Shown: positions 36,701 to 45,681 of the stretch, piece after piece | How the letters are laid out: every line of letters begins with the position of its first letter | Position numbering within the stretch: the first letter of the stretch is position 1 | DNA from: Synechococcus sp. Nb3U1 | GTDB lineage: Bacteria; Cyanobacteriota; Cyanobacteriia; Thermostichales; Thermostichaceae | DNA length: 64,000 nucleotides | NCBI RefSeq assembly: GCF_021533835.1 | Contig: NZ_JAKFYQ010000002.1 | Coordinates: 310,001-374,000, forward strand | Direction: 5' to 3' | The notes under the pieces: model-generated | Databases searched by the model: none | What the model saw: the letters and a program-made list of their open reading frames with translations, nothing else | Told to the model about the DNA's origin: nothing | Position numbers and translations under genes: made by a program

Positions 36701-37606
36701 TTACCGCTTCAGATCCATTGCGCCGCGCAAGCCATCGGAGAGCAAATTAAAACAGAGAGAGGTGGTGAAGATCATCACCCCCGGTAAGACCGTCACCCAG
36801 GGCTGGATGTAAATGGACTGGCGCAAGGTGTTGAGCATTAAGCCCCATTCGGCGGTGGGAGGTCGTACCCCCATGCCCAAGAAGCTCAAGCCGGCTGAGA
36901 GAATCATGCACACTGACACCAAGCTAGTGGCATAGATAAACACCACCCCCAAGACATTGCCCAGTACATGAACCCGAATGATGGTCAGGGCATCGGCCCC
37001 AGAAGCTCGCGCCGCATCGACAAAATCCAGATGGCGCACACGGGTCGTGGCACTTTCTGCCACCCGGGTAATCGGCGGGATAAACACCAACGTCAGAGCG
37101 ATCAGGGCATTCACCGGGCCAGTGCCCAATGCCCCAGAGATGGCGATGGCCAGCAACACCGCCGGAAAAGCAAAAAACACATCGGTGGTGCGCATAATCA
37201 AGCTGTTGATGAAGCCCCCAAAAAAGCCAGCCACCATACCCAAGCTAGTGCCGATGATAAAAGCCAGCAGCACCGGCGTCAGGCCCATGACCAAGCTGAC
37301 CCGCCCCCCATACATGAGGCGGCTGAGAATATCCCGCCCCAGCTCATCGGTGCCCAGCAGGTGCCCATCTGCGCCAATTGGGGCAAGGCGAATCGTCATG
37401 GATCCCTGGGCGGGGTCGTAGGGGGCGAGCAGGGGGGCAAATACCGCCATCAAGATCAAAAAAGCCAGGGTGAGTGCACAAACCACCGAGAGGGGATCCC
37501 GCCGCAGGCGCATCCAGACGGTGGCCCAGTAGCCGCGGGACTTAGCGGAAAGGGATCCCGCCTCGGCTGCCGCGGTAGATACCGCAGAGGTTGTTGCTTC
37601 GCTCAT
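36701..37606 (-). CDS. family-5 ABC importer permease, DppC type
   Basis: 301 residues with an N-terminal helix after a soluble lead (SVVCALTLAFLILMAVFAPLLAPYDP), then five further helices. The EAA loop reads VDAARASGADALTIIRVHVLGN. GTDELGRDILSRLMYGGRVSL is the DppC/OppC hallmark. The start lies three bases after the DppB-type stop, showing tight operon structure. It forms half of the inner-membrane channel. Confidence 0.93.
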   Translation of the reverse strand: MSEATTSAVSTAAAEAGSLSAKSRGYWATVWMRLRRDPLSVVCALTLAFLILMAVFAPLLAPYDPAQGSMTIRLAPIGADGHLLGTDELGRDILSRLMYGGRVSLVMGLTPVLLAFIIGTSLGMVAGFFGGFINSLIMRTTDVFFAFPAVLLAIAISGALGTGPVNALIALTLVFIPPITRVAESATTRVRHLDFVDAARASGADALTIIRVHVLGNVLGVVFIYATSLVSVCMILSAGLSFLGMGVRPPTAEWGLMLNTLRQSIYIQPWVTVLPGVMIFTTSLCFNLLSDGLRGAMDLKR

Positions 37607-37609
37607 GGG

Positions 37610-38545
37610 TTAACCTCGCTTAATGCGTGGATCCAACAGGGTTTGCAGCACATCCACCGCTAGGTTGAGCACCACAAAAAACATCGCCAGGGTGAGAATA
37701 ATGCCCTGCAACAAAGGAATATCCCGCTGAAAGATGGCGGTATTCAGGAGATAACCCGTTCCTGGCCAGGAAAAGACCGTTTCCACCAAAATTGAGCCCC
37801 CTAGCAAATAGCCAAACTGTAGGCCCATCACCGCCAACACCGTCGGAGCAGCATTTTTGGCCACATGCTTGGCAATTAAGAGGCCCCGTAGCCCGCGTGC
37901 CTGTAGAGCCGTGACGAACTCGGATCCTAAAATCTCACCCACGGTGGATCGCACCGTGCGGGTGATGATCCCCATCGGGATGAAGCTCATGGTGATGGCA
38001 GGCAAAACCAGGTGGCGCAGCCTGGTGCCGAGATCGCCGGATCCAGCCCCCAGCGAGGGCAGCCAATCCATCTGCACCGAGAAAATCACCACCAGCAGCA
38101 GCCCCAGCCAGTAGTGGGGCACCGATACCCCGATCACCGCCAAGGCGGTGGAGAGCTTATCCATCCAACGCCCCTGAAAAAAAGCCGCCAAGGTACCAAA
38201 CAGCGTGCCGAAGAAGAAACCGAGAAAGGCCCCCGCCAACGCCAGCACAAAGGTATTACCCAAGGCCAGGCCAATCTCGGAGGTGACAGAACGACCATTG
38301 GAGACAGAAATGCCTAGATCCCCGCGAATCGCCCGCCCAATCCAGCTCAGAAACTGCAGAATTAAGGGCCGATCCATGCCATAGGCGCGGGTGATCGCCT
38401 CCACCACCTCCGCCGGGGCATCGGCAGGGATAATCGCCGACAAGGGATCCCCGGGAGCCAAATGCACCAACGAGAAACAAACTGCCGCCACCGCCAGGGC
38501 AATCGGAATGGTATAGACCACTCGTCTGAGAATAAAAGAAACCAC
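37610..38545 (-). CDS. family-5 ABC importer permease, DppB type
   Basis: 311 residues with six membrane helices. It begins MVSFILRRVVYTIPIALAVAAV, followed by HLAPGDPLSAI, the DppB/NikB signature. The EAA loop is FVTALQARGLRGLLIAKHVAKNA. A 93-base gap separates it from the binding-protein gene upstream, room for an mRNA structure that lets the binding protein be made in excess. It forms the channel with the DppC-type subunit. Confidence 0.93.
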   Translation of the reverse strand: MVSFILRRVVYTIPIALAVAAVCFSLVHLAPGDPLSAIIPADAPAEVVEAITRAYGMDRPLILQFLSWIGRAIRGDLGISVSNGRSVTSEIGLALGNTFVLALAGAFLGFFFGTLFGTLAAFFQGRWMDKLSTALAVIGVSVPHYWLGLLLVVIFSVQMDWLPSLGAGSGDLGTRLRHLVLPAITMSFIPMGIITRTVRSTVGEILGSEFVTALQARGLRGLLIAKHVAKNAAPTVLAVMGLQFGYLLGGSILVETVFSWPGTGYLLNTAIFQRDIPLLQGIILTLAMFFVVLNLAVDVLQTLLDPRIKRG

Positions 38546-38638
38546 CGGGATCCCTCCTGATGAGTTGGCCTAACCCTCTAGCACAGAGAATCCATACCAA
38601 AGAGTTGGGATTGAACATTTTTGAGATATCTTGAGCCT

Positions 38639-40288
38639 CTAGTTACTCAGAGAAACGGGGGTGAGATCCTGGAACCAGCTCTTGGCCTGAGCAAAGCCCT
38701 GCACCTCCTTGCGCATGGCCCGTGGCCCAACATCATGACCGACAAACAGGAAAGGAGCATCCTCCACCAAGGTTTCGTGCAGTTGTCGGTAGACTGCTAG
38801 GTTCTCTTGCGCATCGAAAGTGGTTTGCAGCTTTTCGATTAGGGCATCCACTTCTGGATTGCTGTAGTGGCCCCAGTTCAAAGAAGCGGGAGGCTTGCTG
38901 CTGGTGGCCACAAACCGCACCATCGCCGCAAAGGGGTCATGGGTGGCAAAGGTAATATTGGTGGCATGGGCTCCCAACGAGGCCGGATCCGCCGCCCCTT
39001 GTCGCCAGTTGTTGAACAGGGTTTCCCAGATCAGCACCTCGTACTCCACCTGGATCCCGACTGCCGCCAACTGCTGCTGGATTAACTCATTCATGGTCAG
39101 GGGCTGCATCTGCCCAGAGCCCGAAGCAGAGATCAACACCTTGGCCTTCACGGGGTTGTCAGGGCCAAAGCCCGCTTCGGCCAGCAGGGCTTTGGCGGCT
39201 TCTGGGTCGTAACGCACCTCAAAAGCCGGGGATCCAAAGGCAGGGTCATCGGGCAGGAGAATGCCACGGGCAGGCACCATGTTGCCTCCCAACAGGGCCT
39301 GGATGGCTTCGCGGTCGATCGCCAAGTTGGCCGCCTGCCGCACCCGCACATCCAACCACGGGGATCCCTCTAAAAAGCTGAATTGCCAGGGCCAGAGATG
39401 CGGATAGCCATTGCTGGTAACCGTAAAGCCCCGGTTTTGCAACATGGGCAGCGTATCGGCGGGGGGAGCCTCGATCCAGTCCACCTGACCCGAAAGCAAG
39501 GCATTGGAGCGGGTGGTGCCCTCCGGAATGGGGATCAACACAATGCGTTCCGCCTGGGCACGACGATTTTCGTCCCAGTAGTTGGGGTTGGGGATCAATT
39601 CTGCCCGTTCACGAGGCACCAATTTGTCCAGCATAAAGGGGCCAGTCCCCGAGGGATCCGCCTCAAAAGCAGCCCAATCTTTCCCCAGGGCTTCCCAGTG
39701 GGCGGGGCTGGAGAAGAACATGAAGGGCAACTGGTAGATCAGTAGCGAGTTGGGGGTTTTGGTGGTGATTTCAACGGTGTAATCGTCGATTTTGCGAATG
39801 CTTTCGAAAGCTGGGATCCGAGCCACCACTTGTGCCGCCTGACGAGCATCGTAATGGGGGGCAGATTCGTCAAAAATCTTCTCGAAATTAAACACCACTG
39901 CATCGGCATTGAAATCAGAGCCGTCGTGAAACTTCACCCCCTGCCGCAGATTAAAGATCCAAACCCGGGGATTTTCCGGATCCACCGACCAAGAGGTGGC
40001 CAAGTGGGGTACCAACGGCGCGGGCTTGTCCGTTACCGACAGATCCCAGGTCACCAAAGCATCGTAGAGGGTCATGCCTGTAAAGCGCACCCCTTCAAAC
40101 CCAGAGTTGGGAGCACCAGAAGTGATGGGAATATCCGAGGCCGTCATACCAATGCGAATCGTGCCACCGGAGGGGTTGGCATAGGAAAAGGGAGTTGCCA
40201 TCACCGCCAACACAGCTCCCATCCCAGTGGCCATTTGCAACAAGGGACGACGACCCAACTTCAGTCGAGAGTTTTTCAAAGCTTTCAT
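38639..40288 (-). CDS. family-5 extracellular solute-binding protein
   Basis: 549 residues from the ATG at 40288; the frame extends upstream, but the signal peptide starts here. The N terminus KLGRRPLLQMATGMGAVLAVMATPFSYA has a twin-arginine-like motif and an AxA-type cleavage site, with no lipobox, so the protein is free or tethered in the periplasm. The SBP_bac_5 pattern follows: LYDALVTWD, PHLATSWSV, WIFNLRQGVKFHDG, TGPFMLDKLVPRE. Family members bind di/oligopeptides, nickel, or ureide-like compounds. The nearby puuE and hyuC-like genes make a ureide ligand plausible. A 19-bp palindrome precedes the gene. Confidence 0.92.
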   Translation of the reverse strand: MKALKNSRLKLGRRPLLQMATGMGAVLAVMATPFSYANPSGGTIRIGMTASDIPITSGAPNSGFEGVRFTGMTLYDALVTWDLSVTDKPAPLVPHLATSWSVDPENPRVWIFNLRQGVKFHDGSDFNADAVVFNFEKIFDESAPHYDARQAAQVVARIPAFESIRKIDDYTVEITTKTPNSLLIYQLPFMFFSSPAHWEALGKDWAAFEADPSGTGPFMLDKLVPRERAELIPNPNYWDENRRAQAERIVLIPIPEGTTRSNALLSGQVDWIEAPPADTLPMLQNRGFTVTSNGYPHLWPWQFSFLEGSPWLDVRVRQAANLAIDREAIQALLGGNMVPARGILLPDDPAFGSPAFEVRYDPEAAKALLAEAGFGPDNPVKAKVLISASGSGQMQPLTMNELIQQQLAAVGIQVEYEVLIWETLFNNWRQGAADPASLGAHATNITFATHDPFAAMVRFVATSSKPPASLNWGHYSNPEVDALIEKLQTTFDAQENLAVYRQLHETLVEDAPFLFVGHDVGPRAMRKEVQGFAQAKSWFQDLTPVSLSN

Positions 40289-40373
40289 GGAACACTCCAG
40301 TAGATGAGCAAAAGGTAAACTGGGGCAAAATGCTGAACCGAAACGCCCGAGCAGGATGCGCTTCCAAAAACTT

Positions 40374-40392
40374 ATTGTATGCAGCATACAAT
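40374..40392. promoter_or_regulatory. GntR/FCD-type operator before importer operon
   Basis: ATTGTATGCAGCATACAAT is a perfect 9-1-9 palindrome 85 bases before the binding-protein start. FadR/FCD GntR regulators typically bind short palindromes of the TTGTAT...ATACAA form. The 8-mer CAGCATAC recurs in the hyuC/gntR divergent promoter (45688-45695, reverse strand). Confidence 0.68.
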
Positions 40393-40530
40393 TCTGTCAT
40401 CAGACTTCTGTAGTGAGAGATACGGTTTTCAAAATTGCGGGTCAGATCTGATCCCACCCATGCTGAGGAGGCTGCCCCTAGGGCTTTCAAATCCGGTAGA
40501 TCACAGCTTCTGAAGAACCAACAGGGATCC

Positions 40531-40974
40531 CTAAACCCGATCAGAACCGACAACCTCAGGATGGGATCCCAGCTTTTCTCGCATCCATTGAAAGCCCACC
40601 CAATTAAGACCCAATCCGAACAGGAACAACATCAGCATCAGGGCAATTTGGGACCAAACCACCGGAACGACCATCAGATCCGCCAGCAGATGGAAAAAAT
40701 TGAGCACAGAATACAGCACAGTCATCGCAAAATGGGTTCTGCGGAATGGGAGTGAATCATTAAAGGCTGTGAACACCATCAGCCACAATGGCAAGGCGAA
40801 GAAGGCCAACATCAGCCAAAAGATTAACCCCACATCAGCCGTTGCCTGATGGGGATCCGAATGGGCCACATTCAACCCATGAAAAAGCGGCATCAAGCCC
40901 AAGTCGGTGTGAAAAAGTAACCCCAGCAAAAAGACATTCCACAAAACCAGGATTTTGATCTGAAAATGGCTCAT
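40531..40974 (-). CDS. four-helix membrane protein of unknown function
   Basis: 147 residues from the ATG at 40974 (MSHFQIKILVLWNVFLLG); an upstream start at 41025 is possible. Four hydrophobic helices are visible, roughly at 7-22, 48-68, 83-107 and 110-128 (ALMLMLFLFGLGLNWVGF). Between the first two is a His-bearing loop (LFHGLNVAHSDPHQAT), which could face the outside and bind metal or haem. I do not recognise the family. It lies between the importer and puuE on the same strand, with gaps of 84 bases to puuE, so a link to either is unproven. Confidence 0.65.
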   Translation of the reverse strand: MSHFQIKILVLWNVFLLGLLFHTDLGLMPLFHGLNVAHSDPHQATADVGLIFWLMLAFFALPLWLMVFTAFNDSLPFRRTHFAMTVLYSVLNFFHLLADLMVVPVVWSQIALMLMLFLFGLGLNWVGFQWMREKLGSHPEVVGSDRV

Positions 40975-41058
40975 AACCCATGCCCTCCTGTGCCTCAGCA
41001 CTCCAGCGGAACTCAAGGTAGTCAAAGCCGAAAAAGGAGGTCGTTACTTCTAGTGTAC

Positions 41059-41973
41059 TCAGAGGGATCCCTGCCCAGTGATCTTCCGCCAGTGGTGGGC
41101 AATATCCACTCGCCGACAGAGCCAAACCTGCTTATGGGCTTGGACATAATCCAAAAACTTAGCCAAGGCCAAAGCCCGACCGGGACGCCCCACCAACCGA
41201 CAGTGCAAGCCCACACTCATCATTTTCGGTGCAGTTTCCCCCTCCTGGTAGAGCATGTCAAACGTATCCCGCAAATGGGCATAGAACTGATCCCCAGCAT
41301 TGAATCCTTGTGCTGTAGCAAAACGCATATCGTTGACATCGAGAGTGTATGGGATCACCAAATGGGGTTGTCCGGATTCGGTGACCCAATAAGGCAAATC
41401 ATCGGCATAGCTGTCGGCATCGTAGAGAAATCCTCCCGCTTCCACCACAAGGCGGCGGGTGTTGGGGCTAGTACGCCCCTGATAAAACCCCAACGGCCGG
41501 GAGCCTGTGGCTTGAGTGTGTAGTTCAATTGCCCTGTGAATGTGTTCTCGCTCCACCTCAATGGCTACATATTGATAGTCAATCCACCGATAACCATGGC
41601 TGGCTATTTCCCAATCAGCCTCTTGCATAGCGGCCACTGCTTCGGGGTTACGCGCCAACGCCATGGCCACCCCAAACACCGTTACCGGGATCCCACGCTG
41701 AGTAAACAACCGATGCAGCCGCCAAAACCCGGCCCGACTACCGTACTCATACAGCGATTCCATATTCATGTGGCGCACCCCCGACAACGGCACCGCCCCG
41801 ACAATCTCCGATAAAAACGCCTCAGAAGCCGGATCCCCGTGCAGAATACAGTTCTCACCGCCCTCTTCGTAGTTGACCACAAATTGCACAGCGACCCGCG
41901 CCTGATGGGGCCAATGGGGGTGAGGCGGAGTACGGCCATAGCCAACCAGATCGCGCGGATAAGGCTCAGACAT
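41059..41973 (-). CDS. puuE: PuuE-type allantoinase (polysaccharide-deacetylase fold)
   Basis: 304 residues. The N terminus YPRDLVGYGRTPPHPHWP and VQFVVNYEEGGENCILHGD, then FLSEIVG and NMESLYEYGSRAGFWRL, are diagnostic of PuuE, the cofactor-independent allantoinase first described in Pseudomonas. SHGYRWIDYQ carries the family's polysaccharide-deacetylase-like motif, and GLHCRLVGRPGRA is near the end. It opens the hydantoin ring of allantoin to give allantoate in the cytosol. Such genes are uncommon in cyanobacteria. The neighbours (family-5 importer and the allantoate-amidohydrolase-like gene at 44347) fit ureide catabolism. Intact. Confidence 0.92.
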   Translation of the reverse strand: MSEPYPRDLVGYGRTPPHPHWPHQARVAVQFVVNYEEGGENCILHGDPASEAFLSEIVGAVPLSGVRHMNMESLYEYGSRAGFWRLHRLFTQRGIPVTVFGVAMALARNPEAVAAMQEADWEIASHGYRWIDYQYVAIEVEREHIHRAIELHTQATGSRPLGFYQGRTSPNTRRLVVEAGGFLYDADSYADDLPYWVTESGQPHLVIPYTLDVNDMRFATAQGFNAGDQFYAHLRDTFDMLYQEGETAPKMMSVGLHCRLVGRPGRALALAKFLDYVQAHKQVWLCRRVDIAHHWRKITGQGSL

Positions 41974-42055
41974 GGAGAGATCAACTCAGTGGGCGGGATT
42001 CAGAAAACCACCACATCATAAACCTGAACCGAGCTGATGCAGTCCGTGGACGGGC

Positions 42056-42090
42056 GGATCCCTGGTTATTCCCTGTCTTGTCAGGGATCC
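42056..42090. terminator. stem-loop built from two GGATCC-type sites
   Basis: GGATCCCTG (42056-42064) pairs perfectly with CAGGGATCC (42082-42090) across 17 bases. It lies after the stop of the Uma2 gene on the minus strand and before puuE, so it could end Uma2 transcription. There is no T-tract, and it may simply be two chance copies of the repeat. Confidence 0.35.
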
Positions 42091-42129
42091 CATCCCAAAA
42101 ACAGCTCTTACCAAACCCTTAACAACTCC

Positions 42130-42735
42130 TCAAGATGACCAGATTTTTTGAATCGGCAAGATGAATCCGGGCAATACCTCCTCTCCCGAGAGCGTCTGCG
42201 GATCCTCGAGCAGCTTTGGCGCTTGGCCAGCACAGTAGATCATGGCTCGCTTCGCCTTCGGATCCAACAACCACCCCAACCGACAGCCATTGTCCATATA
42301 CTCCTGCATCTTGGCCTGAGTTTGGATCCAAGAATCCGTCGGTGACAAAATTTCCAAAACAAAATCGGGACATAGGGGTAAAAATCCCTGCCGCACATTT
42401 GGGTTCAAAGCCTCCCACTTTTCAATCGGGATCCAGGCCAAATCGGGAGAGCGGTCGCTGCCAAGAGGTAGGGAAAACCCTGTGGATGAATCAAAACTCT
42501 TGCCAAGGCCAGTCTGCCGGTTCCAAACATAGAGTTCCCCGCTGATTTCAAAATTTAGGTTGCCAGTTTCACCTCCAGTTGGGGCCATGATGATCAACTC
42601 TCCTTGGGCAGTGCGTTCTAGCTTCAGCTCAGGATTGGCTCCACAGAGCCGGATGAAATCCTCCCGCGTCAGGGTCATCAATGGGGTTAAATCAAGCGTT
42701 AAGGCTGTCATGGCAAGCGGATTGGACGGGTTCAT
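42130..42735 (-). CDS. Uma2-family (DUF820) PD-(D/E)xK nuclease-like protein
   Basis: 201 residues. The Uma2 pattern is clear: LTREDFIRLCGANPELKLERTAQGELIIMAPTGG, then SPDLAWIPIEKWEAL, PDFVLEILSPTDSWIQTQAKMQEYMDNGCRLGWLLDPKAK. The catalytic set would be Asp in SPDLAW, Glu in VLEILS and the following Lys. The family is hugely expanded in cyanobacteria, with uncertain function; a link to mobile elements or restriction is often suggested. It is monocistronic and unlikely to belong to the ureide pathway. Confidence 0.9.
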   Translation of the reverse strand: MNPSNPLAMTALTLDLTPLMTLTREDFIRLCGANPELKLERTAQGELIIMAPTGGETGNLNFEISGELYVWNRQTGLGKSFDSSTGFSLPLGSDRSPDLAWIPIEKWEALNPNVRQGFLPLCPDFVLEILSPTDSWIQTQAKMQEYMDNGCRLGWLLDPKAKRAMIYCAGQAPKLLEDPQTLSGEEVLPGFILPIQKIWSS

Positions 42736-43479
42736 AAGGCCAGTCTACTCAGGCCCCAGGATTCACCCGCAAGGTATCTTCACCAAGAAGTCCATATTCT
42801 AAAGTTTTGGTACTCACTAAGCCGGGATCCCAGCCGACTCACACCAAAGGGCAGACTGCAACAGAGACTCATTCATCCTCCCCCAACCGACCCAAAAGCT
42901 GAGTTCCCAAGGGTAAGCCAGCTTCAGGCTTAAAAATTCTGGCTGGCGCAGCTTTAACTGTGAGGGCTGTAGAGTTAGCAAAGGAAAATCCACCATTAAT
43001 TTCACAACGGAGATGTTGCTTAAATTAAGCAAATTTTGTATTCTAGCCTCGGGATAAATTCTCCCGCACTACTGCCAGACATTAGCAGGATTGAGACAAG
43101 CCCAATAGATTGCCCAAACTGGATTTCAGAATTTTTCTTCTGAATCAAATATCTTAAGATTAGCAATCATATCTTCACAAGAGTTTATGTTCTCGATCTT
43201 TGAAACTAGTCTTAAGAGAATCCTTAGAATCTAGCAAAGTCTGATGATGTCTACTCTTCAGAAATAGTGTTCATGGTGACCCATTTAATCAGGGACACAG
43301 TTTCTGGAAGTCAAGCTAGATTGGATTTTAGTGAACACTTAGTGAACACTTTAGAGATTGAGCTAGATCTAAACTCCAATCCAACCTCAGAACAGCCCAG
43401 GAGTCTTTAAGAGCTTTTTAGGACTAGGTCTTAGATTCTAGTGCAGATCTCACTACAGCTTGTCACAGGAGATTTTCCC
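42736..43479. other. AT-rich intergenic region upstream of PTOX
   Basis: This 744-base gap is more AT-rich than its surroundings and has no GGATCC after about 42832. A minus-strand frame of 71 codons (43032-42817) is not convincing. Near the right end is a tandem 11-bp repeat (43328-43349) with an inverted partial copy at 43266-43273; otherwise I see nothing. Confidence 0.5.
43328..43349. repeat. tandem 11-bp direct repeat in PTOX promoter region
   Basis: TTAGTGAACAC occurs twice with no spacer, about 130 bases before the PTOX start. AGTGTTCA at 43266-43273 is the reverse complement of its core. The 11-base period puts sites on one helix face, as for a cooperatively binding regulator. Confidence 0.6.
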
Positions 43480-44136
43480 ATGATTCGTTTGCTAGTGGCC
43501 ATCCTTGCCTTCGTGATTAACGTTCTCTATCGTAATCGTCCCTATCCCAGGTTTTATGTGCTAGAGACGGTAGCTCGGGTTCCTTATTTTTCCTATCTTT
43601 CGGTCTTACACCTCTACGAAACTTTGGGCTGGTGGCGCAAAGCAGACTGGCTCAAGGTACATTTTGCCGAGTCTTGGAATGAACTGCATCACCTGTTGAT
43701 CATGGAAGAGTTGGGAGGTAACAACGTTTGGTTCGACCGGTTTCTCTCCCGTCATGCGGCCTTGGTCTATTACTGGATCATCACCCTCATTTACTTAGTT
43801 CATCCTCGCGCTGCCTATCACTTTATGGAATTGGTGGAACAACACGCCTACAAGAGCTACGATGCTTTTCTCAATAGCCACGAAGCTGAGCTAAAAGCCC
43901 AACCGGCAACCGACGTGGCCATTCGCTATTACCAGGATGGCGATCTGTATATGTTCGACGAGTTTCAAACAGCTCAGGTACCGGCAGAGCGTCGCCCCCA
44001 GATGAATACTCTGTATGATGTTTTTGTGGCCATCCGGGATGATGAAATGGAGCATGTAAAAACCATGCAAGCCTGCCAAAAACCCGAAGCCAGAGAAACT
44101 TTCAAAAGCCCCCACACCGTTGCTCAGACCAGTTGA
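43480..44136 (+). CDS. plastid terminal oxidase-type (PTOX/alternative oxidase) protein
   Basis: 218 residues from the ATG at 43480, with AGGAGA eight bases upstream; this fixes the start over a GTG at 43441. The protein is a membrane-bound di-iron quinol oxidase that passes electrons from plastoquinol to oxygen. Iron ligands can be traced: Glu29 in VLETVARVP, Glu68 and His71 in NELHHLL, Glu120 in LVEQHAY, Glu189 and His192 in DDEMEHV. MEELGGNNVWFDRFLSRHAA marks PTOX (IMMUTANS) rather than mitochondrial AOX. The gene lies in DNA lacking the local GGATCC motif, suggesting transfer. Confidence 0.93.
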   Translation: MIRLLVAILAFVINVLYRNRPYPRFYVLETVARVPYFSYLSVLHLYETLGWWRKADWLKVHFAESWNELHHLLIMEELGGNNVWFDRFLSRHAALVYYWIITLIYLVHPRAAYHFMELVEQHAYKSYDAFLNSHEAELKAQPATDVAIRYYQDGDLYMFDEFQTAQVPAERRPQMNTLYDVFVAIRDDEMEHVKTMQACQKPEARETFKSPHTVAQTS

Positions 44137-44184
44137 TCAGAAGAATCCTATCCTCTCTCTTCTCATCTTCATCTGTTGATTGCT

Positions 44185-44210
44185 AAGCGTCAGCTTCTGG
44201 CGCTTTTCTC
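44185..44210 (+). terminator. terminator-like hairpin after PTOX
   Basis: AAGCGTCAG pairs with CTGGCGCTT (one T-G pair) across a 3-base loop, followed by TTCTCG. It lies 49 bases after the PTOX stop. Confidence 0.6.
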
Positions 44211-44346
44211 GTGTCAGGCAATCTCAGGAAGCCCGCCCCATTCCGGGGTGGTCATGCCAGTTGGTATGTGGCATGTGCTGGATCAACGGATGGATCAATG
44301 GATCGATCCTTTCAATATCCTGAGCATTATCCTGAATTTCTCCTAC

Positions 44347-45627
44347 TCACTCGCTCAGCTCATCCACCAGAGCGGCCAATAGCTGCCAACCCAAGGCAAA
44401 ATCCGCTATATCCATCGCCTCATCGGCATTGTGACTGCCATTTTCATTGCGCACAAACACCATTGCCGTCGGGATCCCTTGGTTGGCAAACACGGCACAA
44501 TCATGTCCCGCCCCACTGGCCATGGCCAAGGTCGGGATCCCTTGCTGTTGGGCCAAGGTTTTCAATCTCTGGCGCAGGTTGACATCCATCAATCCTGGCA
44601 GAGCATGGGTACATTCCCCCAAGTCGATCGTGCCCCCCCGGCGCTGGCCAATGTCGGCGGCAATCTCTCTCAAGTAAACGTCTGTTGCCAACAAAGCTGG
44701 GTGATCTTCGCTGCGAATATCCATCGTGAACTGGACTTCACCGGGTACTTTTGTCAGAGTATGGTGCTCTGGATTGGTGCTAAATTCTCCCACCGTGGCC
44801 ACAAAATCGATCCCATCTGCTTCCCGCTGTAGCCAGTGTTGCTCTAGTGCCTGGACAAACTCTACCCCCGCCAACACCGCATCCTGACGCAGATGACGAG
44901 GCACTGCCCCCGCGTGGGCGTAGCGGCCCTGAATCCGACAGTGACGGTAGCGCAAGCTGCCTCGGATCCCGGTCACGATCCCCACCGGGATCCCGGCATC
45001 CACCAGTGCTGGCCCTTGCTCGATGTGCAATTCCAGATAGCAGTGGATGTGCTCAGGACGCAGATAGACTTCCCCCTGCCGCAGGCGCTCCGGCTGAAAA
45101 CCGGACGTCGCCATGTGTTCGGCCAAGCTCAGGCCCGTATCCGCACGCTTCAAGCCATCTAGCAAAGCTGGAGGAAGCAAGCCAAAAGCAGCTCGACTGC
45201 CGATGTAAGGAGCCGGGAACCAGCACAATTCTTCCGCCCGACACCCCATCACCGTGACACTGCGCTGTGGGATCCGACCCAACCGTTTTAGGCGCGCTAA
45301 CACCATCAAACCCGCCACCACACCGGCAGCCCCATCGTAATTGCCTCCATGGGGTACCGAGTCCAAATGGGATCCCATTATAATCTGGGGGGCTGAGGGA
45401 TCCCGTCCAGGCAAGGTCATGTAGAGGTTTCCAGCCGCATCGGCTGTCACCTCGAGGCCCAAGTCGCGGGCGGTTGCAGCCATCAGATCATGGGCCACGT
45501 TTTCCCCCGCGCCATAGGTATCGCGGGTAATGCCGGGAACATCTGTAGTGTGGTGGCGAAGGCTAGCAAACAACTGCTCTGCCTGCTCCATTTCCAGAAC
45601 AGCAAGGGACGTTAGGGTGGGCATCAT
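44347..45627 (-). CDS. M20-family amidohydrolase, allantoate amidohydrolase / N-carbamoyl-amino-acid hydrolase type
   Basis: 426 residues. Zinc ligands of the AllC/HyuC/beta-ureidopropionase group are visible: His87 in GSHLDSVPHGGNYDG, Asp98, Glu132/133 in CRAEELCWF, His201 in LELHIEQGP and a final His in NGSHNADEAM. A MGxRxEE-like context and TYGAGENVAHDLM also fit. These enzymes hydrolyse N-carbamoyl or ureido groups; next to puuE, allantoate to ureidoglycolate (or ureidoglycine) is the natural guess, but N-carbamoyl-amino acids are possible. It is divergent from the gntR gene. Confidence 0.87.
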   Translation of the reverse strand: MMPTLTSLAVLEMEQAEQLFASLRHHTTDVPGITRDTYGAGENVAHDLMAATARDLGLEVTADAAGNLYMTLPGRDPSAPQIIMGSHLDSVPHGGNYDGAAGVVAGLMVLARLKRLGRIPQRSVTVMGCRAEELCWFPAPYIGSRAAFGLLPPALLDGLKRADTGLSLAEHMATSGFQPERLRQGEVYLRPEHIHCYLELHIEQGPALVDAGIPVGIVTGIRGSLRYRHCRIQGRYAHAGAVPRHLRQDAVLAGVEFVQALEQHWLQREADGIDFVATVGEFSTNPEHHTLTKVPGEVQFTMDIRSEDHPALLATDVYLREIAADIGQRRGGTIDLGECTHALPGLMDVNLRQRLKTLAQQQGIPTLAMASGAGHDCAVFANQGIPTAMVFVRNENGSHNADEAMDIADFALGWQLLAALVDELSE

Positions 45628-45681
45628 GGAAAAACCCGTTCAGAATAGGCCAAGGCGAAGGATCCCATCGGCTGTTCTTAG

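Noticed and set aside
40439-42130. importer as a purely dipeptide system serving the S9 peptidase
   Set aside because: Not excluded, but the shared operator-like motif and the ureide-type enzymes next to it make that reading less likely; kept as an alternative in the entries.
42817-43032. 71-codon minus-strand frame between Uma2 and PTOX genes
   Set aside because: No recognisable domain and no ribosome binding site; probably a chance frame in AT-rich DNA.
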